Shown: positions 15,750 through 15,763 of the stretch, in pieces
Layout: each line of letters opens with the position of its first letter
Position numbering within the stretch: position 1 is the stretch's first letter
Assembly: GCA_037129555.1 (NCBI GenBank)
Contig: JBAXUS010000146.1
Coordinates: forward strand, 1-15,763
DNA: 15,763 nt
Direction of reading: 5' to 3'
Source: JANXLS01 sp037129555
GTDB taxonomy: Bacteria > Planctomycetota > SZUA-567 > H5-PLA8
Translations under genes and position numbers: made by a program
The notes under the pieces: generated by a model
Told to the model about the DNA's origin: nothing
The model's database searches: none
What the model saw: the letters and a program-made list of their open reading frames with translations, nothing else

Positions 15750-15763
15750 TTTCTCGCGCGTGT

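Overview
The window is about 15.8 kb of bacterial chromosome with nine genes. The left-most is cut by the window edge. No mobile element, phage, CRISPR or RNA gene was recognised. Five products carry N-terminal signal peptides. The gene content suggests a Planctomycetota bacterium or a relative with a similar lifestyle: two FHA proteins, a DUF2341/LamG/sialate-O-acetylesterase protein, a CSLREA parallel beta-helix giant, an Asp-box propeller with PKD and Ca-binding repeats, and a transglutaminase-like protein. GC content is moderate (not measured). This placement is inference, because no marker gene is present.

Layout, left to right. The 3' end of an FHA-domain gene (+) converges on an AttH/CrtC-like lipocalin-fold gene (-), with only 5 nt between their stop codons. 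A small BFD-type [2Fe-2S] protein (+) is divergent from the latter. Next is a 1450-residue secreted protein (+, 2066-6418) made of two CSLREA/parallel-beta-helix modules, Ig/PKD-like domains and a C-terminal module. A DapA-superfamily aldolase (+) and an 820-residue secreted Asp-box propeller protein (+) follow. The propeller protein converges on a 989-residue secreted DUF2341-LamG-SGNH esterase (-), and a strong hairpin lies between their stop codons. Upstream of the esterase, on the same strand, is a secreted transglutaminase-like protein (-) with a good intrinsic terminator. A divergent 425-nt intergenic region separates it from an FHA-zinc-ribbon protein (+).

The genes do not form one obvious pathway. 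The common theme is cell-surface or extracellular work: adhesion or matrix (beta-helix giant), glycan recognition and de-acetylation (propeller and esterase), possible peptide processing (transglutaminase-like), plus FHA phosphothreonine readers at both ends. The two big secreted (+) genes appear to share a C-terminal module (a TGT[IL] strand near its start and VDGAP[FL] near its end), which may be an unclassified sorting or anchoring domain.

The most unusual larger-scale signal is a reversal of strand composition. The + strand is G>C up to about 4 kb and C>G from about 4.1 kb to the end, whichever strand carries the genes. The switch lies inside the giant gene. This is the polarity expected at a replication terminus, though a rearrangement or a chimeric gene could also cause it. 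Several strong inverted repeats sit between genes: 7508-7540, 10128-10161, 13179-13244, 14411-14430, 14691-14704 and 15731-15749. Some look like dispersed palindromic elements rather than simple terminators.
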